This document shows, piece by piece, positions 6,465 through 12,343 of a DNA stretch of 12,343 nucleotides; the first letter of the stretch is position 1; the number at the start of each line of letters is the position of its first letter. The stretch lies in NCBI GenBank assembly GCA_039815945.1, contig JBCBYI010000125.1, positions 1 through 12,343 on the forward strand, written 5' to 3'. The DNA comes from UBA11606 sp039815945. Lineage in GTDB: Bacteria; Actinomycetota; Acidimicrobiia; Acidimicrobiales; Aldehydirespiratoraceae. The translations under genes were made by a program, and so were the position numbers. The notes beneath the pieces were generated by a model. It made no database searches. It had not been told where the DNA came from and saw only the letters and a list, made by a program, of their open reading frames with translations.

Positions 6465-6661
6465 GCGACATCCATCGGCAGATTTCAGCCCGACTGGAGG
6501 GGACCCCGACCCGCCACCGGGGTTGGGAGGCGGCGGGCCGGGCGTTCTTCCCTGGAGGTGCGACGTCGGGGTTTCGCTCACCGCTGCGCCGTCGAACGTC
6601 ACCGTTGCAGCCATCGGCGGTGCCGTCTGTCAGCTGGCTGCCACGACCCCGGTGGCGTCGG
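6465..6661. other. Intergenic region with alternative GC-rich hairpins
   Basis: This 197-bp gap separates the phosphatase gene from the PF10118 gene, both on the minus strand. Beyond the hairpin just after the phosphatase stop, it can form at least two mutually exclusive helices: CCCCG (6504-6508) with CGGGG (6518-6522), or CCCGCC (6510-6515) with GGCGGG (6532-6537). CCTCCAG occurs twice on the minus strand. No conserved riboswitch core, tRNA or convincing small gene was recognised. It may simply be a leader for the PF10118 gene. Confidence 0.4.
6640..6656 (-). terminator. Hairpin just after the phosphatase gene
   Basis: The arms GCCAC and GTGGC pair around a 7-nt loop, starting 5 nt past the TGA of the phosphatase gene. 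The stem is short and without a U tract, so it is a modest terminator candidate for the phosphatase transcript. Confidence 0.3.
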
Positions 6662-7444
6662 TCACGCCGGATCGATGCGGGTGGCTGCTGCGGCCGCATG
6701 GCGACCGACGAGCAAGCCGAGCGTGTCGTCGCCGGGCCGGTACGGACGCCCGTCGGGGCGCACTGCGTCGAGTCCAGCCTCGGTCGCGAGCAGGCTCCCG
6801 GGCGCGTGATCCCACGGGAGCGTTCGCCAGTAGGTCAACAGGTCGTAGCGACCGAGCACGAGATCGACGTACTCGATCCCGGCACAGCCGATCCCCTCGA
6901 CGGGATCGCCGATGCCGTCGGCGAAACGATCGACGACGGGACGGTCCTCGGCCGGGACGTAGCGTTTTTTGACGACGGCGGTCCACAGCGTCGGGTCGGC
7001 GTCGACCGCACCGGCCGTGACCGGGTCGCCCGCGATCGTCGTGCCGGCGCCGAGCTCGGCGATGGCCATCTGCTCGCGCTGGGGAACCCAGACCCAGGCG
7101 TGGGTGGTCTGACCGCGCCGGACCTGGGCGACCATCACCGCATAGCCGCCCCAGCCGTTCGCGAAGTTCTTCGTGCCGTCGAGGGGGTCGACGATCCAGG
7201 CGTCGTCGCGGGCGGCGGCGAGGAGGCTCGGGTCGGCAGCGCTCGCCTCCTCGCCCACGACGGGCAGGTCCTCGATCGTGCGGAGCGCGGCGCTCAGCAT
7301 CGCCTCACACTCGCGATCCGCGATGGTCACCGGGTCGTCGGGTCCCTTGAGTTCGACGTCGCCGTCGACGAGCTTGCGAAACCGGGGCGCGACCGTGGCG
7401 GCTTCGGCCTCCCGGATCGCCTCGGCGACCTTGTCGACGTCCAT
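6662..7444 (-). CDS. Inositol monophosphatase-family phosphatase
   Basis: The 260-residue protein has the metal-binding motifs of the IMPase superfamily in order: GEE (64-66), DPLDGTKNF (86-94) and WDHAPG (211-216). These supply the carboxylates for two to three Mg ions that hydrolyse a phosphomonoester. Members include inositol-1-phosphatase, histidinol-phosphatase (HisN), 3'-phosphoadenosine-type nucleotidases (CysQ) and fructose-1,6-bisphosphatases. The motifs do not discriminate, and no biosynthetic neighbour decides it, though inositol phosphate hydrolysis for mycothiol or phosphoinositide synthesis is plausible in an actinobacterium. ATG 7444 is the natural start, giving a standard family N-terminus (MDVDKVAEAI). 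It is divergent from the FMN-binding gene across 63 bp. CACACT, 6 nt before the ATG, is a weak -10 candidate. Confidence 0.9.
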   Translation of the reverse strand: MDVDKVAEAIREAEAATVAPRFRKLVDGDVELKGPDDPVTIADRECEAMLSAALRTIEDLPVVGEEASAADPSLLAAARDDAWIVDPLDGTKNFANGWGGYAVMVAQVRRGQTTHAWVWVPQREQMAIAELGAGTTIAGDPVTAGAVDADPTLWTAVVKKRYVPAEDRPVVDRFADGIGDPVEGIGCAGIEYVDLVLGRYDLLTYWRTLPWDHAPGSLLATEAGLDAVRPDGRPYRPGDDTLGLLVGRHAAAAATRIDPA

Positions 7445-7472
7445 GGCCCGAGTGTGGCACGCCGGTACTCGC

Positions 7473-7501
7473 CTGCGACCAGCAGCGCCGACCCCTAGGG
7501 T
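7473..7501 (+). promoter_or_regulatory. Promoter of the FMN-binding gene, leaderless type
   Basis: CTGCGA (7473-7478) and TAGGGT (7496-7501) are 17 nt apart. The -10 box ends 6 nt before GTG 7508, so transcription would start at or beside the start codon. No separate ribosome binding site is seen. The same hexamer TAGGGT appears as the -10 candidate of the tRNA-Arg gene. Confidence 0.45.
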
Positions 7502-7507
7502 TCCCGC

Positions 7508-8113
7508 GTGCTGATCCACCGACACGACGACGCCTCCGACGACGGCCCCCGCTGGCGGGCGTTCGTCGAGGCCCAGGGGTTCGGGCATCTCGTGGCCGCG
7601 GGCTGCGACCGGGAGATTCCGGTGATCGTGCCGACGCAGTTCCTGCTCGACGGCGACACTGTTCGCCTGCACCTCGCAGCCAAGAACCCGATTTTCGCAG
7701 CGTTCGACGAGAACCCGACGGTCGTGCTCAGCATCGCCGGTGACTGGGCCTACATCCCGGGCGAGTGGAAGCAGATCGACGACGAGGATCCCCGCTTCGG
7801 GATCCCGACCACCTACTACGCCGCGGTGCAGTTGACCGGCACGGTCACGGTCGCCGACGAGCCGGCCGAGATCGCGGCGACGCTGACCGCCCAGGTCGGC
7901 GACCTCGAACCCGATGCGGACTATGTCGACCCGATCGAGCACGGCGCTCGGCTGCGCACGATCCGGGGCGTCACCATCGAGGTCGCCGAGGTGCGCGCCA
8001 AGTTCAAGTACGGCGGCAACGTTGATGCAGACCATCGGGCGGCGGTGGCGGACCGGCTCGCCGAGCGGCAGGGCCCGGGCGACGCTGCGGCGCGTGCGCA
8101 CATGGATTGCTGA
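7508..8113 (+). CDS. PaiB-like FMN-binding protein (putative negative transcriptional regulator family)
   Basis: The 201-residue protein resembles the PaiB/FMN-binding split-barrel family (PF04299). After an N-terminal helix come the barrel blocks FGHLVAAGCDREIPVIVPTQFLLDGDTVRLHLAAKNPIF, VVLSIAGDWAYIPGEW and the family motif IPTTYYAAVQLTGTV (99-113). The C-terminus AKFKYGGNVDADHRAAVADRL (164-184) replaces the usual K-x-SQN-x-R-x-x-V pattern. Members bind flavin; the regulator label comes from Bacillus PaiB, which affects sporulation and protease genes, and most homologues have no proven role. It starts at GTG 7508 behind a leaderless-type promoter. It ends one base before the 3' end of the convergent tRNA-Arg gene, leaving no room for a terminator between them. 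Confidence 0.8.
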   Translation: MLIHRHDDASDDGPRWRAFVEAQGFGHLVAAGCDREIPVIVPTQFLLDGDTVRLHLAAKNPIFAAFDENPTVVLSIAGDWAYIPGEWKQIDDEDPRFGIPTTYYAAVQLTGTVTVADEPAEIAATLTAQVGDLEPDADYVDPIEHGARLRTIRGVTIEVAEVRAKFKYGGNVDADHRAAVADRLAERQGPGDAAARAHMDC

Positions 8114-8114
8114 G

Positions 8115-8186
8115 CGCCCTCGGCAGGACTCGAACCTGCGCACACGGCTCCGGAGGCCGATGCTCTATCCGCTGAGCTACGAGGGC
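8115..8186 (-). tRNA. tRNA-Arg (anticodon CCG)
   Basis: On the minus strand the 72-nt cloverleaf reads: acceptor GCCCTCG paired with CGAGGGC, D-arm GCTC/GAGC, anticodon stem TCGGC/GCCGT, loop CTCCGGA giving anticodon CCG (codon CGG), a 4-nt variable loop, and T-arm GCAGG-TTCGAGT-CCTGC. The discriminator base is G and CCA is not encoded. The outermost anticodon-stem pair (27-43) is a T-T mismatch; the other stems are sound. The gene is divergent from argS, whose product charges this tRNA, and has a predicted promoter (TTGTCA, 16 nt, TAGGGT). It is tail-to-tail with the FMN-binding gene at a distance of one base. Confidence 0.95.
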
Positions 8187-8210
8187 ATCCCCCGAAAGGG
8201 GCGGAGCGCC

Positions 8211-8238
8211 ACCCTACCCGCAATCGTCACTCTGACAA
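8211..8238 (-). promoter_or_regulatory. Promoter of tRNA-Arg(CCG)
   Basis: Reading the minus strand, TTGTCA (8238-8233) and TAGGGT (8216-8211) are separated by 16 nt, close to sigma-70/SigA spacing. The predicted transcript would have a leader of roughly 18 nt before the tRNA 5' end at 8186, including a small CCCC-TTTC-GGGG hairpin (8201-8190). Its -35 box overlaps the -35 box of the argS promoter on the other strand. Confidence 0.5.
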
Positions 8239-8258
8239 CGGGGGTCCGCCGGTAGCAT
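8232..8258 (+). promoter_or_regulatory. Promoter of argS-lysA
   Basis: CTGACA (8232-8237) and TAGCAT (8253-8258) are 15 nt apart. The -10 ends 9 nt before the argS ATG (8268), so the mRNA would have little or no leader, and no Shine-Dalgarno sequence is visible. Five bases of the -35 are shared with the opposing tRNA promoter. Confidence 0.5.
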
Positions 8259-8267
8259 CGGGCGTTC

Positions 8268-9875
8268 ATGGACGTCCGGGATCACCTCCGCAACGGCCTC
8301 CGGGCCGCCCTCACCGAAGCCGGTATCGACCCGCTTCCCGACGACATCGCACTCGAGCGTCCGGCCAACCGCGAGCACGGCGACTGGTCGTCCAACGTGG
8401 CCCTCGCCACCGCCAAGAAGGCCGGGAAGAACCCCCGCGAACTCGGCCAGGCGCTGGTCGACTTCCTCACCGCGAACCCGCCGGCCCATGTCACTGCGGT
8501 CGAGATCGCCGGCCCCGGCTTCGTCAACTTCCGGCTCGCCGACACCTGGCTGTACGAGGTCATGGCCGACGTGCTCGGCCAGGGGGTCGACGGCTACGCC
8601 ACCCCCGATCTCGGCGAGGGTGCCCACCTCAACATCGAGTTCGTCTCGGCCAACCCCAACAAGCCGCTGCATGCCGGCCATGGCCGGGGCGCCTGCTACG
8701 GCGACTCGATCGCCCGGCTCAAGGAGCGGTGTGGTTTCCGGGTCACCCGCGAGACCTACATCAACGATCGCGGCGTCCAGATGACCAACTACGCCGCCTC
8801 GCTCGCCGCGGCCAAGGCCGGCGCGCCGATCCCCGAGGACGGCTATCACGGCGAGTACATCCACGAGTGGGCCGAGGAGATGCCCGCCGACGCCGACCCG
8901 CTCGAATGGGGACTGCAGCGGGGCCTCGACTCGCACCGGGCCACCCTCGAGGCGCTCGACATCCATCACGAGGTGTGGTTCAGCGAGCGTTCGCTCGTGC
9001 CGTCTGGCGCGATCGAGGCAGCGATCGACGATCTTCGCGCCCGTGATGCCGTGTTCGAGGAGGAAGGCGCGGTGTGGCTGCGCTCGACCGACTTCGGCGA
9101 CGACAAGGATCGGGTGCTCGTCAAGAGCGACGGCGACCTCACCTATCTCACCCCCGATGTCGCCTACCACCGCGACAAGTTCGAACGCTCCGACGAGCTG
9201 TTCAATGTCTGGGGCGCCGACCATCACGGCTATGTAGCCCGCATGAAGGCGGCCATGCAGCTGCTGGGCCACGACCCCGAGGAGCTCGAGATCGCGATCA
9301 CCCAGATGGTCGACTTCGTCAAGGACGGCGAGCCGGTGAAGATGGCAGGCCGGGCTGGCGATTTCATCGCCCTCGACGACGTCATCGCCGAGGTCGGCCC
9401 CGACGCGGCCCGCTTCACCTACCTGATGCAGTCGGTCGACAGTCGTCAGACGTTCGACTTCGCCGAGGTCGCCAAGCAGGGGATGGACAATCCGGTCTTC
9501 TATGTCCAGTACGCCCACGCCCGGATCTGTTCGATCGTTGCCAAGGCGGCCGAGGCCGGCGTGACCCGGCTGCCGTTCGATGAGGTCGATGCCTCCCTGC
9601 TGGTTCACGAGCGCGAGACCGAGATCCTCCGGTCATTGCACGAGCTCCCCGACATCGTTCGGGTGGCGTGTAGCGATAACGCGCCCCACCGCATCACGTC
9701 GTGGGCGCGGGAGCAGGCGGCGGCGCTGCACGGCTTCTACCACGACTGCTATGTCATGGGCGATGGCGTCTCCGCGGAACTGACCCAAGCCCGGTTGGCG
9801 CTCGTCGCGGCCAGCCAGGTCGGCCTGCAGATCGCCCTGCAGTTGCTCGGCGTCTCCGCTCCGGAATCGATGTAG
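8268..9875 (+). CDS. argS: Arginyl-tRNA synthetase
   Basis: The 535-residue protein is a class I aminoacyl-tRNA synthetase joining arginine to tRNA-Arg in the cytoplasm. It has the ArgRS N-terminal Add-1 domain (about 1-105), the catalytic core with NPNKPLHAGHGR (HIGH motif, HAGH at 135-138), the typical ArgRS blocks YINDRGVQMTNYAASL and VWGADHHGYVARMKAA, and a degenerate KMSKS loop, VKMAGRAGDF (KMAGR 358-362). The DALR anticodon-binding domain follows, from NPVFYVQYAHARICS to the usual C-terminal end LLGVSAPESM. Deviation at KMSKS is known in ArgRS, so activity is not in doubt. ATG 8268 gives the normal N-terminus. lysA begins 2 bp after its stop. Its cognate tRNA gene lies divergently upstream. 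Confidence 0.97.
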   Translation: MDVRDHLRNGLRAALTEAGIDPLPDDIALERPANREHGDWSSNVALATAKKAGKNPRELGQALVDFLTANPPAHVTAVEIAGPGFVNFRLADTWLYEVMADVLGQGVDGYATPDLGEGAHLNIEFVSANPNKPLHAGHGRGACYGDSIARLKERCGFRVTRETYINDRGVQMTNYAASLAAAKAGAPIPEDGYHGEYIHEWAEEMPADADPLEWGLQRGLDSHRATLEALDIHHEVWFSERSLVPSGAIEAAIDDLRARDAVFEEEGAVWLRSTDFGDDKDRVLVKSDGDLTYLTPDVAYHRDKFERSDELFNVWGADHHGYVARMKAAMQLLGHDPEELEIAITQMVDFVKDGEPVKMAGRAGDFIALDDVIAEVGPDAARFTYLMQSVDSRQTFDFAEVAKQGMDNPVFYVQYAHARICSIVAKAAEAGVTRLPFDEVDASLLVHERETEILRSLHELPDIVRVACSDNAPHRITSWAREQAAALHGFYHDCYVMGDGVSAELTQARLALVAASQVGLQIALQLLGVSAPESM

Positions 9876-9877
9876 CC

Positions 9878-11143
9878 ATGCGTCCGCTGCCCACCCGCTT
9901 GCTGCCTGATTCGGCCGAGGTCGTCGACGGTGTGCTCCACATCGGCGGCTGCAACACGCTCGAACTCGCCGCCGAATTCGGCACGCCCGTGTTCGTCTAC
10001 GACGAGCAGCACCTGCGCGATCGCTGTCGCGAATCGGTCGAGGCCTTCGGCGACGGTGTCGCCTACGCCACCAAGGCGTTCCTGTGCGGTGCGATGGCCC
10101 GCCTCGCCCACGAGGAGGGCATGCATCTCGACGTCGCCACCGGCGGTGAGCTCCATGTCGCGCTCAACGCGGGCGTGCCCGCCAGCCGCCTCGTGCTGCA
10201 TGGCAACAACAAGTCGATCGCCGAGCTGCGGATGGCGATCGACGCAGGCATCGGCCGCATCGTCGTCGACAGCTTCGACGAACTCGACCGACTCGACATG
10301 CTCCACGCCGAGACCGGCGTCGCGCCGAAGGTGCTCCTGCGGCTCACCCCCGGCATCAAGGCCGAAACCCACGACTACATCTCCACCGGCCAGGACGACT
10401 CCAAGTTCGGCTTCACCGTCTCGAACGGCGCGGCCGAGCGGGCGATCGAACGAGCCCAGCTGTCGCCGGCGGTCCAGGTCCTCGGCATCCACGCCCACAT
10501 CGGCAGCCAGGTTTTCGCCGTCGGTTCGCTCGGCAAGGCCGCCGGCGTGATCGGTGAGATCGCCGTCGCCCACGACTTCGAGGAGATGTCGGTCGGTGGC
10601 GGCCTCGGCGTGCCCTACGTCGACGACGAGACCGCGCCGACGATCGGGCAGTGGGGCACGGTCGTCCGCGACGCCTGCGCCGCCGCTGGAGTCCGATCCA
10701 CGATCCTCGCCGAGCCGGGTCGAGCGATCGCCGCCGCGGCTGCGGTCACCCTCTACACCGTGGGCACGATCAAGGACATCGAAGGCGTACGCACCTACGT
10801 CTCCGTCGACGGCGGCATGAGCGACAATCCGCGGCCGGTGCTCTATGGCTCTGGCTACGAGACCTTCCTGCCCCGCGCGGTCGACGCCGACCGGGAGCGG
10901 TCGATCCGCCTCGTCGGCAAGCACTGTGAATCCGGCGACATCCTCGTCCGCGACGGCCTCGTGCCCGACGACATCGCGGTCGGCGACATCTTGGCCACGC
11001 CGGTCACCGGCGCCTACGGCCATTCGATGGGATCCAACTACAACAAGGTGCTCCGGCCGCCGGTCGTCTTCGTCCGCGACGGCGACGCCCGGCTCGTGGT
11101 GCGACGCGAGACGCTCGACGACCTCACGAGGCTCGACGTCTGA
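9878..11143 (+). CDS. lysA: Diaminopimelate decarboxylase
   Basis: The 421-residue protein decarboxylates meso-diaminopimelate to L-lysine, the last step of lysine synthesis, using PLP. It is an alanine racemase-type barrel: PLP lysine K66 in VAYATKAFLCGAM, HIGSQ (207-211), the phosphate-binding SVGGGLG (238-244), EPGRAI (279-284), and in the C-terminal domain CESGD (350-354, with the catalytic Cys that acts from the partner subunit) and GAYGHSMGSNYN (378-389). ATG 9878 lies 2 bp after the argS stop; longer in-frame starts would overlap argS extensively. The argS-lysA pairing is known from corynebacteria. Here the usual hom-thrC-thrB continuation is absent and a PqqD-like gene follows. Confidence 0.97.
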   Translation: MRPLPTRLLPDSAEVVDGVLHIGGCNTLELAAEFGTPVFVYDEQHLRDRCRESVEAFGDGVAYATKAFLCGAMARLAHEEGMHLDVATGGELHVALNAGVPASRLVLHGNNKSIAELRMAIDAGIGRIVVDSFDELDRLDMLHAETGVAPKVLLRLTPGIKAETHDYISTGQDDSKFGFTVSNGAAERAIERAQLSPAVQVLGIHAHIGSQVFAVGSLGKAAGVIGEIAVAHDFEEMSVGGGLGVPYVDDETAPTIGQWGTVVRDACAAAGVRSTILAEPGRAIAAAAAVTLYTVGTIKDIEGVRTYVSVDGGMSDNPRPVLYGSGYETFLPRAVDADRERSIRLVGKHCESGDILVRDGLVPDDIAVGDILATPVTGAYGHSMGSNYNKVLRPPVVFVRDGDARLVVRRETLDDLTRLDV

Positions 11144-11146
11144 CCT

Positions 11147-11161
11147 GCGGCGATCCGCCGC
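11147..11161 (+). terminator. Hairpin after lysA
   Basis: GCGGCG (11147-11152) and CGCCGC (11156-11161) form a perfect 6-bp stem with an ATC loop, starting 3 nt after the lysA stop. The gap to the next gene is only 34 bp and no U tract follows. It may partly separate argS-lysA from the PqqD-like gene. Confidence 0.4.
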
Positions 11162-11165
11162 GTGC

Positions 11166-11171
11166 CAGAAT
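11166..11171 (+). promoter_or_regulatory. -10-like box before the PqqD-like gene
   Basis: CAGAAT ends 6 nt before ATG 11178, a leaderless-type position. No Shine-Dalgarno sequence is present, and the would-be -35 region lies in the lysA-end hairpin. The evidence is weak. Confidence 0.3.
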
Positions 11172-11177
11172 CGCCGC

Positions 11178-11453
11178 ATGACCGTGCCGCTCGATCAGCC
11201 GATCCGTCGGGGTCCGGTGCTGTGGCGGCGCAGCGGCGATCGGGTGCTGATCCGGCGGCGGGGCAACGACCATCTCGTCGTGTTGGGCGACACCGGGGTG
11301 TCGATGTGGCTGGCACTCGCCGAACCGACCACCGTCGGCGCGCTCGCCGCCGAGCTGGCCGAGGCCCACGGCGCGCTACTCGACCAGGTCACCGTCGACG
11401 TCCAGGCCGCCGTCGCCCGGTTGGTCGCCGATGAGGTCGTGATCGCCTCGTGA
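11178..11453 (+). CDS. PqqD-like small protein (RiPP recognition element-type fold)
   Basis: The 91-residue protein has the pattern of the PqqD family (PF05402): an N-terminal beta wing (GPVLWRRSGDRVLIRRRGNDHLVVLGDTGVSMWLAL, 12-47) in which the Leu-x-x-Thr/Gly-x-x-x-W-x-x-Leu block is typical, then the three-helix winged-helix part (TTVGALAAEL, DQVTVDVQAAVARLVADEVV). PqqD-like domains bind leader peptides in RiPP pathways such as PQQ and lasso peptides, but stand-alone copies are also common in polysaccharide and uncharacterised loci. ATG 11178 is chosen because it starts the conserved region; an upstream extension would overlap lysA. Its TGA overlaps the GTG of the nucleotidyltransferase gene (GTGA), so the two products are probably made together. 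Confidence 0.78.
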   Translation: MTVPLDQPIRRGPVLWRRSGDRVLIRRRGNDHLVVLGDTGVSMWLALAEPTTVGALAAELAEAHGALLDQVTVDVQAAVARLVADEVVIAS

Positions 11454-12343
11454 CCGGTCTGCTCGAGTTCCTCGCCGGTTGGGATCTGCCCGACGGCGTG
11501 ATCGACACGATCGAGCCCGTCGACGTCGACCGACACCTGCCCATGATCGTGGAGCATCGACTCACCGGCGTGTTGCTGGCGGCCATGCGGGCGGGCGATG
11601 TCGATGTCGACCGGCCCGACGTGGTGGCCGACGCCCACGAACAGGCGATGGCGCAGGCGCTGCTGCTCGAGGACACGATGTTGGAGGCGGTCGAGGCGTT
11701 GGCCGATGCCGGCATCCCCGCCCGGCTGGTGAAGGGCGCGGCGATCGCCCACCTGCTGCCCGATCCCGGGCTCCGGGTCTTCGGCGACACCGACCTGCTC
11801 GTTCCCGCCGACCGCCTCGAGGCGGCGGCCGCGGCGCTCGAACCGCTCGGTGGGCGCCGAGCCCAGCCCGCCGTGTCGCCCGACTGGGAACGACGCTTCG
11901 CCAAGTCGATCACCATCCGCTGGCGGGCCGGCACCGAACTCGACCTGCACCGCACGCTCACCCCCGGCCCCTACGGGCACCTGATCGACCTCGACGAACT
12001 CGCCGCCTCGACCGCCACCGTCGACATCGGCGGCGTCGCGGTGCCCACCCTCGAACCCGAACTCCATCTCATCCACGCTGCGCTGCATGTCGCGCTCGGC
12101 GATGTCGAGCCCCGCTTCGGCAACGTGCGCGACATCGCACTGCTGCTCGAGCGCACCGACCTCGACGTCGATCGGGTGATGCGCACCATCGTGCGCTGGG
12201 GAGCCGAGGCGCCCGTCGCAGCCGGTGTCGCGGCGGCCGGTGCCATCGGGGCGCGCCATTCGGTGGTCGACTGGGCCGAGGCGCACCGGCCACGGGGACG
12301 GGATCGTCGGTTGCTCGCCAGCTATGCCGCACGCGAGGGCCGG
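11450..12343 (+). CDS. Nucleotidyltransferase family protein (PF14907-like), 3' end beyond window
   Basis: The frame from GTG 11450 stays open for 298 codons to the window edge, so the C-terminus is missing. The protein resembles the NTP_transf_5 group of nucleotidyltransferase-fold proteins: an N-terminal helical region, then RLVKGAAIAHLLPDPGLRVFGDTDLLVP (92-119) with KG and the metal-site pair D113-x-D115, and a third acidic strand, GTELDLHRTL (161-170, D165), followed by the helical block PELHLIHAALHVAL and FGNVRDIALLLE. The GDxDLLV and ELDLH residues are those expected for a catalytically competent NTase. Members often sit in lasso peptide, exopolysaccharide or other biosynthetic loci next to PqqD-like genes; the substrate is not known. 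The GTGA overlap with the PqqD-like gene suggests translational coupling. Confidence 0.8.
   Translation, partial: MTGLLEFLAGWDLPDGVIDTIEPVDVDRHLPMIVEHRLTGVLLAAMRAGDVDVDRPDVVADAHEQAMAQALLLEDTMLEAVEALADAGIPARLVKGAAIAHLLPDPGLRVFGDTDLLVPADRLEAAAAALEPLGGRRAQPAVSPDWERRFAKSITIRWRAGTELDLHRTLTPGPYGHLIDLDELAASTATVDIGGVAVPTLEPELHLIHAALHVALGDVEPRFGNVRDIALLLERTDLDVDRVMRTIVRWGAEAPVAAGVAAAGAIGARHSVVDWAEAHRPRGRDRRLLASYAAREGR

Noticed and set aside
6441..6600. Possible selenocysteine tRNA (selC) in the gap before the PF10118 gene
   Set aside because: The only TTCA near the needed anticodon position has no 5-bp anticodon stem, and no long acceptor/T-arm or T-loop consensus could be found on either strand.
5589..6614. 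N-terminal extension of the PF10118 protein from ATG 6614
   Set aside because: The added residues are Pro/Gly-rich low-complexity sequence coming from a hairpin-rich region and have no family similarity that I recognise.
8214..9608. 464-codon open frame opposite argS
   Set aside because: It is antisense to a certain argS gene and has no domain; the same GC-rich shadow effect.
9749..11179. 476-codon open frame opposite lysA
   Set aside because: It is antisense to a certain lysA gene; a shadow only.
1..12343. Mobile elements, CRISPR arrays, attachment sites, prophage
   Set aside because: No transposase or integrase-like protein, regularly spaced repeats or flanking direct repeats were seen; tRNA-Arg shows no duplicated 3' end within the window.

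Overview
The window is GC-rich (by eye about two thirds G+C) and gene-dense, with short gaps, many GTG starts, and 4-bp ATGA/GTGA overlaps. The family mix points to a high-GC actinobacterium: a mycothiol-type DsbA-fold reductase, an F420-hydrogenase-beta-like iron-sulfur protein, an argS-lysA pair and PF10118 proteins. My best guess is Acidimicrobiia (Ilumatobacter-like). That placement is inference from memory of families, not a search result.

Left edge to 7.4 kb: the 3' part of a PLP-dependent class V aminotransferase / cysteine desulfurase-like gene runs forward (1-645) and converges on a long block of reverse-strand genes. Read in the direction of transcription these are: an inositol monophosphatase-family phosphatase; a PF10118 membrane-associated hydrolase; an M48 metalloprotease; a ketopantoate reductase-like oxidoreductase (ATGA overlap with the protease gene); a HAD-like protein lacking the catalytic DxD; an FrhB-like iron-sulfur flavoprotein; a DsbA-fold reductase of the Rv2466c type; and a hotdog thioesterase (GTGA overlap).

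The main discovery is in the DsbA-fold gene. Its natural reading frame begins at a GTG at 1699 and meets an in-frame TGA at 1663-1661, exactly where the first cysteine of the CPWC redox motif belongs. The frame stays open on both sides. A strong 8-bp hairpin with a GUU loop begins 14 nt after the TGA, which fits a bacterial SECIS element. I read this as a selenoprotein of 207 residues with a UPWC active site. Conventional gene calling would lose its N-terminus and active site by starting at GTG 1648.

7.4 kb to the right edge: a short divergent promoter region separates the phosphatase gene from a forward PaiB-like FMN-binding protein. A tRNA-Arg(CCG) gene lies on the reverse strand almost touching the end of that gene. 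It is divergent from argS, and the two predicted promoters overlap at their -35 boxes. argS and lysA are 2 bp apart (protein synthesis plus lysine/diaminopimelate supply). After a hairpin come a PqqD-like small protein and, overlapping it by GTGA, a PF14907-type nucleotidyltransferase that runs off the window. That pair may be the start of a RiPP or polysaccharide-type cluster.

Several first genes of presumed transcription units have a TAnnnT-like box only 5-9 nt before the start codon and no Shine-Dalgarno sequence, which suggests leaderless transcription. No insertion sequence, CRISPR array, prophage or attachment site was seen.
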